The notes under the pieces are model-generated. The model was given only the letters and a program-made list of their open reading frames with translations. It was not told where the DNA came from and searched no databases. DNA of 64,000 nucleotides from Ampelocalamus luodianensis (taxonomy: Eukaryota; Streptophyta; Magnoliopsida; Poales; Poaceae): positions 124,001 through 188,000 of the forward strand of contig JAYEVH010000558.1 of NCBI GenBank assembly GCA_036346255.1. The letters run 5' to 3'. Positions 63,776 to 64,000 of this stretch are shown here, piece after piece. Position 1 is the first letter of the stretch. The number at the start of each line of letters is the position of its first letter. A program made the translations under genes and the position numbers.

Positions 63776-64000
63776 CTACGCACAAACGAAGCAAAAACAA
63801 ACAAAACAAATAAATAACAGTGGCAAAACAAACTCCAAAAATTAAATAAAAATCTCAGATAGCTAGATCTTGAATTTAGACACATTTAGAAATTTCAATG
63901 GCTCAATCGAGTTAGGATGCAAAAGTTATGAGCTTTGGAAGATTGAAATTACATAAAATGCTTGAAAATCAGATTTTATGAATTTATCAATTATTTTCCT

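Larger units (their letters stand above)
62282..64000 (-). mobile_element. Y-type gypsy LTR F, incomplete at the window end
   Basis: Begins TGTGGGACCCAAAATGC and matches the Y LTR (CACTAGTCCAGATCACGC). Its other end lies right of the window, so it may be a solo LTR or the 3' LTR of a full element. Confidence 0.88.

Noticed and set aside
1..64000. A host protein-coding gene somewhere in the window
   Set aside because: Every conserved coding motif I could recognise belongs to gag, pol or the LTR-linked ORFs; no other domain was seen.

Overview
The window looks like grass (Poaceae) heterochromatin. It is a stack of nested LTR retrotransposons, and I see no host gene, tRNA or rRNA. Nearly all of it is Ty3/gypsy chromovirus sequence of Tekay/Del type: LTRs start TGTAACATCC or TGTAACACCC, the primer site matches initiator tRNA-Met, and pol ends in a chromodomain-like tail next to a G-rich polypurine tract. 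One Ty1/copia element of Angela/BARE type is also present. Family names X, Y, Z, Z', D and elements A to F are labels made up for this window.

Layout. 1-8491: an X-type LTR (3' LTR of element A, minus strand), split by a 5.3 kb solo X LTR (1636-6940, plus). 8492-22479: internal region of element A (minus: integrase, RNase H, RT, protease, gag, an extra ORF, primer site), broken by a Z' solo LTR (9743-13344) and a second solo X LTR (14854-19824). 22480-34312: a Y-type LTR next to the element A primer site, split by the complete short element Z (23583-32202). 34313-42732: 3' end of an older plus-strand gypsy element B, whose LTR is split by a 5.6 kb solo LTR D (36135-41724). 42733-62281: copia element E (plus), with the complete gypsy element C (43226-55228, minus) inside its 5' LTR. 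62282-64000: another Y-type LTR (F) inside the 3' LTR of E. Five insertions (solo X1, Z', solo X2, Z, D) have perfect 5-bp target duplications, so their ends are exact.

Most notable. The long LTRs of five different families share an exon-like arrangement: an acidic exon after a TAG acceptor, an unusual GC-type donor (AAG/GCAAG), then a short acidic last exon with a stop codon, both introns in phase 1. The reading frame stays open across that splice in the X1, D and Y-type copies, and exon 2 keeps a constant length within families (63 nt in X and D, 75 nt in four Y copies). The GC-AG intron carries a conserved hairpin-plus-palindrome core in all ten LTR copies that cover it. I know of no description of this arrangement. 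It could be an LTR-encoded small protein or a spliced leader system with a packaging-like signal in the intron.

Other points. Element A has an X LTR at one end and a Y LTR at the other, so it is a DNA-level fusion of two elements with its junction near 21.12 kb. Element Z has almost identical LTRs and a gag-only 1.5 kb interior. Parts of the right half (about 43-63 kb, and 29.39-29.67 kb) show recurring CTG-to-TCG and CAG-to-CGA type errors and small deletions. These look like base-calling artefacts at methylated CHG sites and explain many frameshifts in elements C and E.
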